A stretch of DNA of 64,000 bases from Bifidobacterium catulorum (GTDB taxonomy: Bacteria; Actinomycetota; Actinomycetes; Actinomycetales; Bifidobacteriaceae). The stretch is from positions 1 through 64,000 of the forward strand of contig NZ_QFFN01000009.1 of NCBI RefSeq assembly GCF_003129925.1, written 5' to 3'. The notes under the pieces are model-generated. The model was not told the DNA's origin. It ran no database searches and was given only the letters and a program-made list of their open reading frames with translations. The position numbers and the translations under genes were made by a program. This document shows, piece by piece, positions 7,239 through 15,580 of this stretch (within the stretch, counting starts at the first letter, position 1; every line of letters starts with the position of its first letter).

Positions 7239-9518
7239 ATGACTGAATCAAGTAGTACCAAGGTCACCACATCCGCCGTCACCACGCCCGACGAGAAATC
7301 GCCGCGGACGCGGAGCGCCACCTCGGGCAATCCGCCCACCGCGGCGAAGGCCTCGTCAACGAAGACGAAGCGCAAGGCCGCCACCACCCGCAAACGCCGA
7401 TCGGCGACGAAGCCAAAGACCTCTCCCGAAACCCCCGACGCACTGATCGCCGCCCCCACCCTGCCCGTGAAGGAACCGGGCCAGTTCGGGCGCATCAACG
7501 TGCTGGACGTCACCCCGAACGAGGAGGGCGGCCTGTACCCGGCCCGCGTGGAGCTCGGCGAGCAGTTCACCGTCACCGCGCAGGTGTTCATCGAAGGCCG
7601 CACCAAGGTGGGCGCCACCGCCGTGCTCCGCACCCCGCGCGGCAAGGTCATGGCCAACCGCACCATGACGTGCGTGAACCCCGGTCTCGACCGCTGGACC
7701 GTGGAGCTCCAGGCCGGCGAGCACTCCGACGCCAAGCCGTGGGAGGAGGGCTTCGCCGCCGTCAAGCGCCAGCTCGGCCACTGGACCGTCACCGTCGAGG
7801 GATGGGAGGACACGTTCGCCACGTGGCTGCACGACGCCCGCATCAAGGTGCAGGTGCACGACTCCGACGTGGAGAACTCCCTGGACGAGGGCGCCGAACT
7901 GCTGACCCGCTGGTCGAAAACCCGCGCCAGCAAGCTGCATGCCGAGGCCAAGAAGACGCTGCAGGCCGCCGCCGCCACGCTCGCGAACAAGGAACTGCAG
8001 CCGGCCGAGCGTCTGGCCGCCGCCGACAACGACGAGATCGCCGCGCTGCACGAATCGAACCCGCTGCGCGACGGCGTGAGCGAATCGCGCCCCGTGAGGC
8101 TGCGGGTGGAGCGCCCGAAGTCGAGCTTCGCCGCATGGTACCAGTTCTTCCCCCGCTCCGAGGGCGCCTACGTGGACGAGAACGGCAAGATCGTGCAGGG
8201 CACGCTGAAGACGTCGGTCTCCGGACTCGAACGCGCCAAGGCCGAGGGCTTCGACATCGTGTACCTCCCGCCGATCTTCCCCATCGGCGTGACCAACCGC
8301 AAGGGCCGCAACAACACGCTGGTCGCCGGCCCGGACGACCCGGGCTCGCCGTTCGGCATCGGCAGCGCGGAGGGCGGCCACGACACCGTCGACCCGCTGC
8401 TCGGCACCATGGAAGACTTCAAGGCCCTGTGCGCCAAGGCGCATGAACTCGGCCTTGAGATCGCGCTCGACTTCGCGCTGCAGTGCTCCCCCGACCACCC
8501 GTGGGTCAAGGAGCATCCGAACTGGTTCCGCCACAAGCCCGACGGCACCATCGCCTTCGCCGAGAACCCGCCGAAGAAGTATCAGGACATCTACCCGATC
8601 GACTTCAACGCCGACATGGAGGGCATCGAGAAGGAAGTCGTGCGTCTGATGAACCTGTGGATCGACGCCGGCGTGACCATCTTCCGCGTGGACAACCCGC
8701 ACACCAAGCCGGTGCGCTTCTGGCAGGACGTCATCGCGGCCGTCACCAGGCGGCACCCGGAGACGCTGTTCCTGGCCGAGGCGTTCACCCGACCGGGCAT
8801 GATGCGCGCCCTGAGCTACGCCGGGTTCACGCAGTCGCACTGCTACTTCCCCTGGCGCAACACCAAGGAGCAGCTGGAGGAATACCTCAACACCACCAAC
8901 TGCGACGACGCCTTCTACCAGCACAACACGTTCTGGCCCACCACGCCCGACATCCTCACCGCCTATGTGCGCGACAACGGCATCGCCGGCCACGCCGTGC
9001 GCGCGGTGCTCGCCGCGCTCGGCTCCCCCAGCTGGGGCATCTACAACGGCTACGAGCTCATCGAGAACCGCCAGCGCCCCGGATTCGAGGAGCAGATCGA
9101 CAACGAGAAGTACGAGATCAAGGTGCGCGACTGGGCGAAGGCCGAGAAGTACGGCATCGCCGAGATGCTCACCAGCCTCAACCGCATCCGCCGCGCCCAC
9201 CCCGCCACGCACAGCTACCACAACCTGGCCGTGCTGCGCAGCTCCGACGACAACGTGCTCGCCTTCGTGCGCCACACGCCCGCGGAGTTCACCGGCACCG
9301 GCAAGCCCGACACGCTGATCGTGGTGGTGAACCTCGACGGCCACGACGCCCACCAGTCGCTCATCCATCTTGAGCTCGGGGACCTCGGCCTGCCCACCGA
9401 CCGCGGCGTGCGGCTGAAGGACGAGCTCACCGGCCGCGAGTTCACGTGGGGATGGGACAACTTCGTCTCCCTCGCCCCGTGGGCCGACGTCGCCCACGTC
9501 CTGAGCGTGGAGTACTGA
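7239..9518 (+). CDS. glgE: Alpha-1,4-glucan:maltose-1-phosphate maltosyltransferase
   Basis: A 759-residue GH13 enzyme of the GlgE type, which adds maltosyl units from maltose-1-phosphate to alpha-glucan. A Ser/Thr/Lys-rich tail of about 70 residues precedes the usual beta domain. The catalytic region has DIVYLPPIFPIG, the nucleophile Asp485 in FRVDNPHTKP and the acid/base Glu514 in FLAEAFTRP; the 29-residue distance between them is typical of GlgE. The ATG at 7239 has no Shine-Dalgarno sequence; TACAAT at 7227-7232 ends six bases before it, so the transcript is probably leaderless. No other maltose-1-phosphate pathway gene (pep2/treS) is present nearby. Confidence 0.93.
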   Translation: MTESSSTKVTTSAVTTPDEKSPRTRSATSGNPPTAAKASSTKTKRKAATTRKRRSATKPKTSPETPDALIAAPTLPVKEPGQFGRINVLDVTPNEEGGLYPARVELGEQFTVTAQVFIEGRTKVGATAVLRTPRGKVMANRTMTCVNPGLDRWTVELQAGEHSDAKPWEEGFAAVKRQLGHWTVTVEGWEDTFATWLHDARIKVQVHDSDVENSLDEGAELLTRWSKTRASKLHAEAKKTLQAAAATLANKELQPAERLAAADNDEIAALHESNPLRDGVSESRPVRLRVERPKSSFAAWYQFFPRSEGAYVDENGKIVQGTLKTSVSGLERAKAEGFDIVYLPPIFPIGVTNRKGRNNTLVAGPDDPGSPFGIGSAEGGHDTVDPLLGTMEDFKALCAKAHELGLEIALDFALQCSPDHPWVKEHPNWFRHKPDGTIAFAENPPKKYQDIYPIDFNADMEGIEKEVVRLMNLWIDAGVTIFRVDNPHTKPVRFWQDVIAAVTRRHPETLFLAEAFTRPGMMRALSYAGFTQSHCYFPWRNTKEQLEEYLNTTNCDDAFYQHNTFWPTTPDILTAYVRDNGIAGHAVRAVLAALGSPSWGIYNGYELIENRQRPGFEEQIDNEKYEIKVRDWAKAEKYGIAEMLTSLNRIRRAHPATHSYHNLAVLRSSDDNVLAFVRHTPAEFTGTGKPDTLIVVVNLDGHDAHQSLIHLELGDLGLPTDRGVRLKDELTGREFTWGWDNFVSLAPWADVAHVLSVEY

Positions 9519-9674
9519 CCGAGCGCACCGGCCGGCAGGCGAAGCCCGTCCCGGGAAACGGCCCGCATGCACGCCGCACGCGTCAACATACGGGCCCCGC
9601 TCCAGCGAGTCGCCGCGGTATTGGGTATCCTTGGTTGCGGTAATACATAATGTCACCTCGTAAAGGAGAAAGAC

Positions 9675-10169
9675 ATGGCAGAGACGTTCAACGTCGTCGT
9701 CGAGATCCCGCGCGGATCGAAGAACAAGTACGAAGTGGACCACGAGACCGGCCGCGTGTTCCTGGACCGCGAGCTGTTCACCGCGATGGGCTACCCGGAT
9801 GACTACGGCTACATCGACGGCACCCTCGGCGAGGACGGCGACCCGCTCGACGCCCTGGTCATGATTCCGAACTCGGTGTTCCCGGGCTGCGTGGTCAAGT
9901 GCCGCGCCGTCGGCCTGTACCACATGGTCGACGAGGCCGGTGGCGACGACAAGGTGCTGTGCGTGCCTGCCGACGTCCGCTACGACAACATCAAGGACAT
10001 CGACGACGTCTCCGAGTTCCACAAGGCCGAGATCAAGCACTTCTTCGAGCAGTACAAGGCCCTGGAGCCGGGCAAGGAAGTGCTGCCCGGCGACTACTGG
10101 ACCAGCGTCGACAAGGCCGAGGCCGAGATCAAGGCCGCTCGCGAGCGCCTCGCCGCCTCCGAGAAGTGA
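9675..10169 (+). CDS. ppa: Family I inorganic pyrophosphatase
   Basis: A 164-residue soluble enzyme that hydrolyses pyrophosphate and so pulls biosynthetic reactions forward. The metal-binding signature DGDPLDALV (about residues 56-64) carries the three family aspartates, and [10 protein letters not shown] matches the substrate-binding strand. The length is normal for the family. AAAGGAG lies seven bases before the ATG. The gene is monocistronic between glgE and mntP and is followed by a hairpin terminator. Confidence 0.97.
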   Translation: MAETFNVVVEIPRGSKNKYEVDHETGRVFLDRELFTAMGYPDDYGYIDGTLGEDGDPLDALVMIPNSVFPGCVVKCRAVGLYHMVDEAGGDDKVLCVPADVRYDNIKDIDDVSEFHKAEIKHFFEQYKALEPGKEVLPGDYWTSVDKAEAEIKAARERLAASEK

Positions 10170-10227
10170 CGCATGGCCGCGGCGCGTGCGATTGACGCCG
10201 CGTCCGGCATGTCGGACCGATATCAGG

Positions 10228-10267
10228 AACCCCGTCGGCGTATGCCGCGGGGTTTCTCATTGTTTTT
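10228..10267 (+). terminator. Terminator of ppa
   Basis: AACCCCG and CGGGGTT arms pair around an inner CGGC/GCCG stem and are followed by a broken T tract (TTTCTCATTGTTTTT), about 60 bases past the ppa stop codon. Confidence 0.75.
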
Positions 10268-10390
10268 CATGACCGTCGCGTCAATCGACCTCGTAATCTG
10301 CTATCATCACGTGTTGTCCATTGCGAGCGATCGATGAACAGCATTCATCAGAATTCAAAGCCCGATTCACGGCAGTTTGTTGTTGCATCG

Positions 10391-10460
10391 CCACCGAGGC
10401 GTAGGCCCGCCACAGGCGGAGTCGAGGTTCATCCCGCCGACCGCGGGATGAACCAAAGGA
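10391..10460 (+). promoter_or_regulatory. Structured 5' leader of mntP (candidate metal riboswitch or attenuator)
   Basis: Two stems stand in tandem before the mntP start: CCGCC-ACA-GGCGG (about 10407-10419), then an exact 11-bp stem GGTTCATCCCG (10426-10436) / CGGGATGAACC (10444-10454) with a 7-base loop. The second stem abuts the Shine-Dalgarno AAAGGA (10455-10460). MntP genes elsewhere are controlled by the yybP-ykoY manganese riboswitch, but I cannot match its GGGGAGUA loop here. A leader role is inference from the structure and position. Confidence 0.55.
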
Positions 10461-10470
10461 ACATCCACAA

Positions 10471-11043
10471 GTGATTGTCGAGATTCTTCTCATCGCGGTT
10501 TCCGTTTCCATGGACGCGTTCGCCGTCTCCATCGGCAAGGGTCTGACGGTGCGGCACGTGACCGCCTCCCAGAGGGCGAGCATCGGCCTGTGGTTCGGAG
10601 GTTTCCAGGCGTTGTTCCCATTGCTTGGGTATTTCGCCGCGTCCACGTTCAGCCGGTATGTGACGGCCGTGGACCATTGGATCATCTTCGTGCTGCTGGC
10701 GTTCATCGGCGGCAACATGATCCGCGAGGCGGTGTTCGAGGACGACGAGGAGAACGCGCGCGAGACGTCGAAGTTCGACTGGCGTCATATGCTGCCGTTG
10801 GCCGTGGCCACGAGCATCGATGCCTTCGCCGTGGGGGTGAGCTTCGCGTTCCTGCCCATCAACATCTTCCTGGCCGTGGTCGTCATCGGCGTGACGACGG
10901 GCCTGTTCTCGGCGGTCGGTCTGAGCATCGGCAACGTTTTCGGCTCGCGTTGGCAGAAGCCGGCGCAGATCGCCGGCGGCGTCGTGCTGATTCTCATCGG
11001 TCTGAAGGTGCTGCTGGAGCATCTTGGCCTGCTGCCCTGGTGA
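10471..11043 (+). CDS. mntP: Manganese efflux pump MntP
   Basis: A 190-residue inner membrane protein with six predicted helices, of the MntP family that exports Mn(II). Both halves carry the family motif of an acidic residue in a helix: VSMDAFAVSIGKG (about 12-24) and TSIDAFAVGVSF (about 115-126). The start is GTG at 10471, ten bases after AAAGGA; it gives the usual family length and begins directly in the first helix. It is convergent with the next gene, and its structured leader suggests post-transcriptional control. Confidence 0.95.
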   Translation: MIVEILLIAVSVSMDAFAVSIGKGLTVRHVTASQRASIGLWFGGFQALFPLLGYFAASTFSRYVTAVDHWIIFVLLAFIGGNMIREAVFEDDEENARETSKFDWRHMLPLAVATSIDAFAVGVSFAFLPINIFLAVVVIGVTTGLFSAVGLSIGNVFGSRWQKPAQIAGGVVLILIGLKVLLEHLGLLPW

Positions 11044-11103
11044 CCCGGCCGGTTCCCGACGTGTGCCGCATTCTCGTGCCGCCTGCCGCACGCGTATGTG
11101 CCG

Positions 11104-11862
11104 CTACCATGCCCAGTGGGTGAGGAACGCGGCCACGTAGACGAGGTATCCGAGCAGCATGACGGGCAGCATGCCCATGCCCATCCATGCGTAGGGGGCG
11201 GGATCGTCCAGCTCCTTCCACCATGAGGTGGAGGCCACGAGCAGCAGCACCGCGGTGGCGACGATCACGACGAATATGCCCCATCCGAGCGCGGAATCGG
11301 CTTTGTCGCTCATCATGGCGGTCATGAACGCGGGGGCGAACGCCCAGCAGGAGGCGCCAAGCGCGGCGCACGCGGCCATGATGCCGGCGGACATGGAGGT
11401 GATGAGGTGGCTGCGGTCCTTACGCAGCATCTGCCGCAGGAACGAGACCACGACGATGGCGAGCAACGCCAGGATGAGGAACCTGGCCCAGCGGATGAAC
11501 GTCTCGTCGGTGTAGAAGTCGCCCTGCGTGGCGAAGATCACGGCGGCGACGAACACCGCCGCCGAGAGGAACCGCGCGAACAGCGACTGCCTGCCGCTTT
11601 CGGCGAAGGGCCAGCCGACGATCATGAGCATGCACATGCTGGCGGCGAGCAGACCGGATCCGACGATGCCTCCGGGGGTGAGCACGCCGAGGCTGGTCAC
11701 GATGCCGAACACGAGCGCGTAGGAGACCAGCTGGGTGACCACCACGGCGAACTCCCCATGCTCGATCATGCCGAATCGTCGTCCGGACGGCTGCGGCGCA
11801 CGTCGGCCGGCGTCCCCTTCCGTGTTCCCCTGGGGCCTCTCCCAGCTTCTCGGCTTGCCCAT
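11104..11862 (-). CDS. Polytopic membrane protein of unknown function
   Basis: A 252-residue protein with about seven hydrophobic helices (for example LVSYALVFGIVTSLGVL, SGLLAASMCMLMIVGW, FLILALLAIVVVSFL, IFVVIVATAVLLLVAS) and a short basic, hydrophilic N-terminus. I do not recognise a family. GGAAAGGCGGG lies just before the ATG at 11862, which decided the start over an upstream in-frame ATG at 11955. A 10-bp periodic motif lies about 50 bases upstream. It is convergent with mntP and divergent from glnR. Confidence 0.78.
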   Translation of the reverse strand: MGKPRSWERPQGNTEGDAGRRAPQPSGRRFGMIEHGEFAVVVTQLVSYALVFGIVTSLGVLTPGGIVGSGLLAASMCMLMIVGWPFAESGRQSLFARFLSAAVFVAAVIFATQGDFYTDETFIRWARFLILALLAIVVVSFLRQMLRKDRSHLITSMSAGIMAACAALGASCWAFAPAFMTAMMSDKADSALGWGIFVVIVATAVLLLVASTSWWKELDDPAPYAWMGMGMLPVMLLGYLVYVAAFLTHWAW

Positions 11863-11910
11863 TGTCCCGCCTTTCCTTGCGACCGTGCCGTCATCATCGC
11901 CACGACACGT

Positions 11911-11949
11911 CATTCCCAACAATTCTAAACTATTCCGAACAATTCCAAA
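11911..11949 (-). repeat. Tandem 10-bp motif array upstream of the membrane protein
   Basis: Three contiguous 10-base units CAATTCTAAA, CTATTCCGAA and CAATTCCAAA (11920-11949) are preceded by a related CATTCCCAA. One unit per helical turn on one DNA face would suit co-operative protein binding. The array is about 50 bases upstream of the minus-strand membrane-protein start. The rest of the 336-base gap to glnR is otherwise unremarkable and AT-richer than average. Confidence 0.6.
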
Positions 11950-12198
11950 CGCCATGGCATCGCGAATGTCTCATGACATGTTCTCACATGGAGGCCCGTA
12001 GCCCGCAATCGGCGCCAATGATGGCCATCCACATGCCGGGCAGCGTTCCATGATGTCGAAACATAGACGAACAATGGCATTGTCGGGAATGTTAAGCAAA
12101 TGTAATGACCCGTCATCGAATCGATTAACAATCGCTCGTAGAATAAGGGATATTGTCGAGTCGAAATAATGAGTTAACAACATTGGGGAGTTGAAGTC

Positions 12199-12945
12199 GT
12201 GACCGATCTTACCTTGATGACCAGCGCGGACGACCCGGCGTCCGTACTGCCATCGCTGGCACTGCTTTCCCACCGGGTGAGGGTGCTGCCGATGGACGCG
12301 GCCTCGCTCGTGAAGATGCCGGAGAACACCATTCTTTTCCTTGACGCACGCGACGACCTCGCCACGGCGAAAACGCTGTGCCGCCTCATCCACGCCTCGG
12401 GGCTGTCCACGCCCATCGTGCTGATCCTCACCGAAGGCGGATTCACCGTGGTCACCTCGCAGTGGGGCATCGCCGACGTGGTGGTCGCCAGCGCGTCGCC
12501 GGCCGAGGTGGAGGCCCGGCTGCGGCTCGTCTCCGAACGCGGCAACTCGTTCGCGTCCACGGGCGCGGCCAAACAGTCCGACGAGCAGACGCAGGAGGGG
12601 CAGATCCGCTCCGGCGACCTCATCGTGGACACGAACGGCTATACGGCGTCGCTGCACGGGCACCCCATCGACCTGGCATACAAGGAGTTCGAACTGCTCA
12701 AATACCTGGTGCAGCATCCGGGGCGGGTGTTCACGCGCGCGCAGCTGCTGCAGGAGGTGTGGGGATACGACTACTACGGCGGCACGAGAACCGTCGACGT
12801 GCACATCCGTCGTCTGCGCGCCAAGCTCGGCGGCGAATACGAGCATCTCATCGGCACCGTGCGCAACGTGGGCTACCGTTTCGACCCGCCCGAGGACGAC
12901 CAGCAGGACGAGGACGCCAAATCCGCGGCGAAGACCGGGGCTTAG
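12199..12945 (+). CDS. glnR: GlnR-type OmpR-family nitrogen response regulator
   Basis: A 248-residue orphan response regulator. The receiver domain (about 1-115) has a single Asp49 in ILFLDARDD and lacks the classical acidic pocket, as in actinobacterial GlnR. The C-terminal winged helix (about 145-235) is very close to the family: FELLKYLVQHPGRVFTRAQL, then a WGYDY segment and TVDVHIRRLRAKLG. In Streptomyces and mycobacteria GlnR controls ammonium assimilation genes. The GTG at 12199 follows GGGGAG by eight bases. There is no sensor kinase beside it. The nth gene starts seven bases after its stop codon. Confidence 0.92.
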   Translation: MTDLTLMTSADDPASVLPSLALLSHRVRVLPMDAASLVKMPENTILFLDARDDLATAKTLCRLIHASGLSTPIVLILTEGGFTVVTSQWGIADVVVASASPAEVEARLRLVSERGNSFASTGAAKQSDEQTQEGQIRSGDLIVDTNGYTASLHGHPIDLAYKEFELLKYLVQHPGRVFTRAQLLQEVWGYDYYGGTRTVDVHIRRLRAKLGGEYEHLIGTVRNVGYRFDPPEDDQQDEDAKSAAKTGA

Positions 12946-12952
12946 GCGGCGC

Positions 12953-13618
12953 ATGGCCAGGGAGACGAAGGCGGCCCGGCTCGCGCGCATGCATGAGGAG
13001 TATCGCATCCTATGCAAGGAGATTCCCGCGCCGAAATGCGCGCTCGATTTCTCCAATCCGCTCGAACTGCTCGTCGCCACGGTGCTGAGCGCCCAGACCA
13101 CCGACAAGCGCGTGAACTCCGTCACCGGGGCGCTGTTCCGCGCCTACCCCGAGCCGGAGGACTACGCCAACGCGAACATCGAGGACGTGGAGTCCATCAT
13201 CCGCACGCTCGGCTTCTACCACGCCAAGGCCGGCCATCTCATCGGACTCGGCCAGGCGTTGTGCGAACGGTTCGGCTCCCAGGTGCCGCGGACCATGGAG
13301 GAGCTCGTCACGCTTCCCGGCGTGGGCCGCAAAACCGCGAACGTGGTGCTCGGCAACGCGTTCGGCATCCCCGGATTCCCCGTCGACACGCATGTGATGC
13401 GCGTGACCGGACGCCTGCGCTGGCGCACCGACTGGCGCGTGAAACGCTCCGACCCCGTGAAGGTGGAGAAGGAGATCTGCGCATGCTTCCCGCCCGAGGA
13501 ATGGACCGACCTGAGCCATCGTCTGATCCTGTTCGGCCGCGCCATCTGCCATGCGCGCAAGCCCGACTGCGCGGATTGCCCGCTGGCCGCCACCTGTCCG
13601 TCGTTCGCCGCGGCTTAG
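12953..13618 (+). CDS. nth: Endonuclease III (DNA glycosylase/AP lyase)
   Basis: A 221-residue base-excision repair enzyme that removes oxidised pyrimidines and cuts the abasic site. The helix-hairpin-helix LPGVGRKTANVV carries the catalytic Lys127, and Asp145 is in PVDTHVMRV. The C-terminal iron-sulfur cluster has Cys199, 206, 209 and 215 in the exact C-X6-C-X2-C-X5-C spacing. The length is normal for the family. It is probably cotranscribed with glnR. Confidence 0.97.
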   Translation: MARETKAARLARMHEEYRILCKEIPAPKCALDFSNPLELLVATVLSAQTTDKRVNSVTGALFRAYPEPEDYANANIEDVESIIRTLGFYHAKAGHLIGLGQALCERFGSQVPRTMEELVTLPGVGRKTANVVLGNAFGIPGFPVDTHVMRVTGRLRWRTDWRVKRSDPVKVEKEICACFPPEEWTDLSHRLILFGRAICHARKPDCADCPLAATCPSFAAA

Positions 13619-13788
13619 CGGGAGCATCCGGGACCGGACCGGCCCGCGAATCCGGGCGCGTCCAGCTGGCCCGCGAAGCGGGTCTGAGGGACAGGCAGTC
13701 CGGCAACGAATTTCCGACGCGGAACACCATGCATCAGCCGGCATGAAAACACCGGAACAAATATGTGCCCCTGCGTATGCTCGTAACC

Positions 13789-15498
13789 ATGCGTAAGGAA
13801 CACTCCAGCCACTCCCGCACACCAGCCCCCCAGATGCCGCCGTCATACCAGCCGGCGGACGCCATCACCCCCGCCGCCCCCCCCTCCCGCCGAGAGGCGC
13901 GCGCGGCGAGGCGTGCACGGACCGGCGGAATCAAATCCGTGGCGGTCTTCCTTGTGCTCCTGCTCGTGTTCGGCGGCGCCGGCTGGGCCGCCTACGCCAT
14001 ACTCGTCGAACACCGCAGTCCATTCCCCGCCCTGAACGGCGGACTCGACAAGACCGGCCCCAACACCTCGCTGACCATCGGACTGTCGCCGGCGCCGCAG
14101 TCGCTGGACATCCGCACGCAAAGCGGCGACGCCGTCTCGCAGGCGCTGCTGGGCAACGTATACGAGACGCTGCTGAACCGCAGCCAGCGAAACAAGCCCG
14201 AGGCCGGCATCGCGCAATCATGGAAGACGTCGGACGACGGACTGACCTACACGTTCCATCTGAACAGCGGCCTGACGTTCTCGAACGGCCATACGCTCGA
14301 CGCCGACGACGTGGTCTGGTCGCTCCAGCAGACCGTGCAGCACAAATACGTGGGCGCCGACGATCTGGACGGCCTCGCGTCGGTCAAGGCCGAAGGTCCG
14401 TCGACCGTCGTCATCACGCTGAGCAAAACCATCCCCGATCTGGCATGGCTGCTCTCCGGCCGCGCCGGCATCGTCTACGATTCCGAAGCGACGATCGACT
14501 ACGCCACGCAGGCGGCGGGATCAGGCCCGTTCAGCGTGGAACGGTGGGACGCCGGCTCGTCTCTGACCCTCAGGCACAATCCCCGATACCATGGCCGCAA
14601 CGAGGCGAAGACCGGGACCATCACGCTGCGGTACTACGACAACACCCAGCTGGCGGCCACGGCCATGGCCAAGGGCGAGGTGGACGCCGTGCCGAACGTG
14701 GCCGCCGCCGACCTCGACACGCTGCGCTCGCACGACGACATCACCCTCACCCAAGGCGAAGGCTACGAGAAGGTGCTGCTCGGATTCAACTCGTCCGACA
14801 ACTCGCTGTTCTCCGACGCCCGTGTGCGCCAAGGCGCCCGCTATGCGCTCGACAACGCGGCGCTGGCGAAGCAGAACGGCGCCGCCGGCGAACTCGGCGG
14901 CCCGATACCGTCCCTCGATCCCGGATACGAGGACCTCACCGGACTGTATCCGCACGACGTCGCCAAGGCGCTGTCGTTGCTGAACTACTTCGTCTTCCGG
15001 TCCCCCTCCGAATACCGGAAGATGCCGAACGGCCCGCAGATCGGCGACCGCCCGATGAAGCTCGTGTATCCGCAAAAATACGGACGCCAGCTCGGCGAGA
15101 CCATCAAGGAGCAGCTGGCGCAGGGAGACATCCCTGTGGACATCACGATGGTCGACGACGCCACATGGCAGAAGCAGGTCGTCGAACAACGCGACTTCGA
15201 CATGACCATCTTCACCATGGATTCCAGCCACGACGTCGGCGACCTCGTGGACCCGGACCTGTTCCTCAGCTATACGAGCTCGCAAAGCGAACAGCTGTAC
15301 AAGCAGGTCGAGGCCTCGCGGAACGACCGGGAATACGAGCAGCGGCTCAAGGCGCTGGCCCGGCAGGTGGCGAGCGACTCCCCCGTCGACTGGCTATATG
15401 TCAGCCGTCCATGGGTGGCGGCGAAGTCCGACGTGACGGGAATGCCGACGAACATGGTCGACTGCTATCTTCCGCTCGCCGGCGTGGCCAGGGGGTGA
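13789..15498 (+). CDS. Extracellular solute-binding protein, family 5 (oligopeptide type)
   Basis: A 569-residue ABC-transporter substrate-binding protein. Residues 1-45 are basic and precede one membrane helix (SVAVFLVLLLVFGGAGWAA). There is no lipobox Cys, so it is probably held by this anchor. The family 5 fold is clear: SLTIGLSPAPQSLDI, YETLLNR, SWKTSDDGLTYTFHLNSGLTFSNG, and GSGPFSVERWDAG followed by a SLTLRHNPRYHG strand. Likely ligands are peptides. No permease or ATPase gene lies beside it, so it may serve a transporter elsewhere. TATGCT at 13776-13781 ends seven bases before the ATG and there is no Shine-Dalgarno sequence, which fits a leaderless mRNA. Confidence 0.9.
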   Translation: MRKEHSSHSRTPAPQMPPSYQPADAITPAAPPSRREARAARRARTGGIKSVAVFLVLLLVFGGAGWAAYAILVEHRSPFPALNGGLDKTGPNTSLTIGLSPAPQSLDIRTQSGDAVSQALLGNVYETLLNRSQRNKPEAGIAQSWKTSDDGLTYTFHLNSGLTFSNGHTLDADDVVWSLQQTVQHKYVGADDLDGLASVKAEGPSTVVITLSKTIPDLAWLLSGRAGIVYDSEATIDYATQAAGSGPFSVERWDAGSSLTLRHNPRYHGRNEAKTGTITLRYYDNTQLAATAMAKGEVDAVPNVAAADLDTLRSHDDITLTQGEGYEKVLLGFNSSDNSLFSDARVRQGARYALDNAALAKQNGAAGELGGPIPSLDPGYEDLTGLYPHDVAKALSLLNYFVFRSPSEYRKMPNGPQIGDRPMKLVYPQKYGRQLGETIKEQLAQGDIPVDITMVDDATWQKQVVEQRDFDMTIFTMDSSHDVGDLVDPDLFLSYTSSQSEQLYKQVEASRNDREYEQRLKALARQVASDSPVDWLYVSRPWVAAKSDVTGMPTNMVDCYLPLAGVARG

Positions 15499-15580
15499 AC
15501 GGTCACAAGACCCCGCCCGAGGTCATGAAAAACCAAGAAAACCAATGGAAATGTCATAGAACGCCCATACACTGACGTGT

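Noticed and set aside
7356-10040. 894-codon minus-strand reading frame opposite glgE and ppa
   Set aside because: It runs across two well-defined plus-strand genes and the gap between them, has shadow-type composition and no domain.
15499-15580. T-box leader for valS
   Set aside because: The gap is only 82 bases and a -10 hexamer lies seven bases before the ATG, which leaves no transcribed leader.
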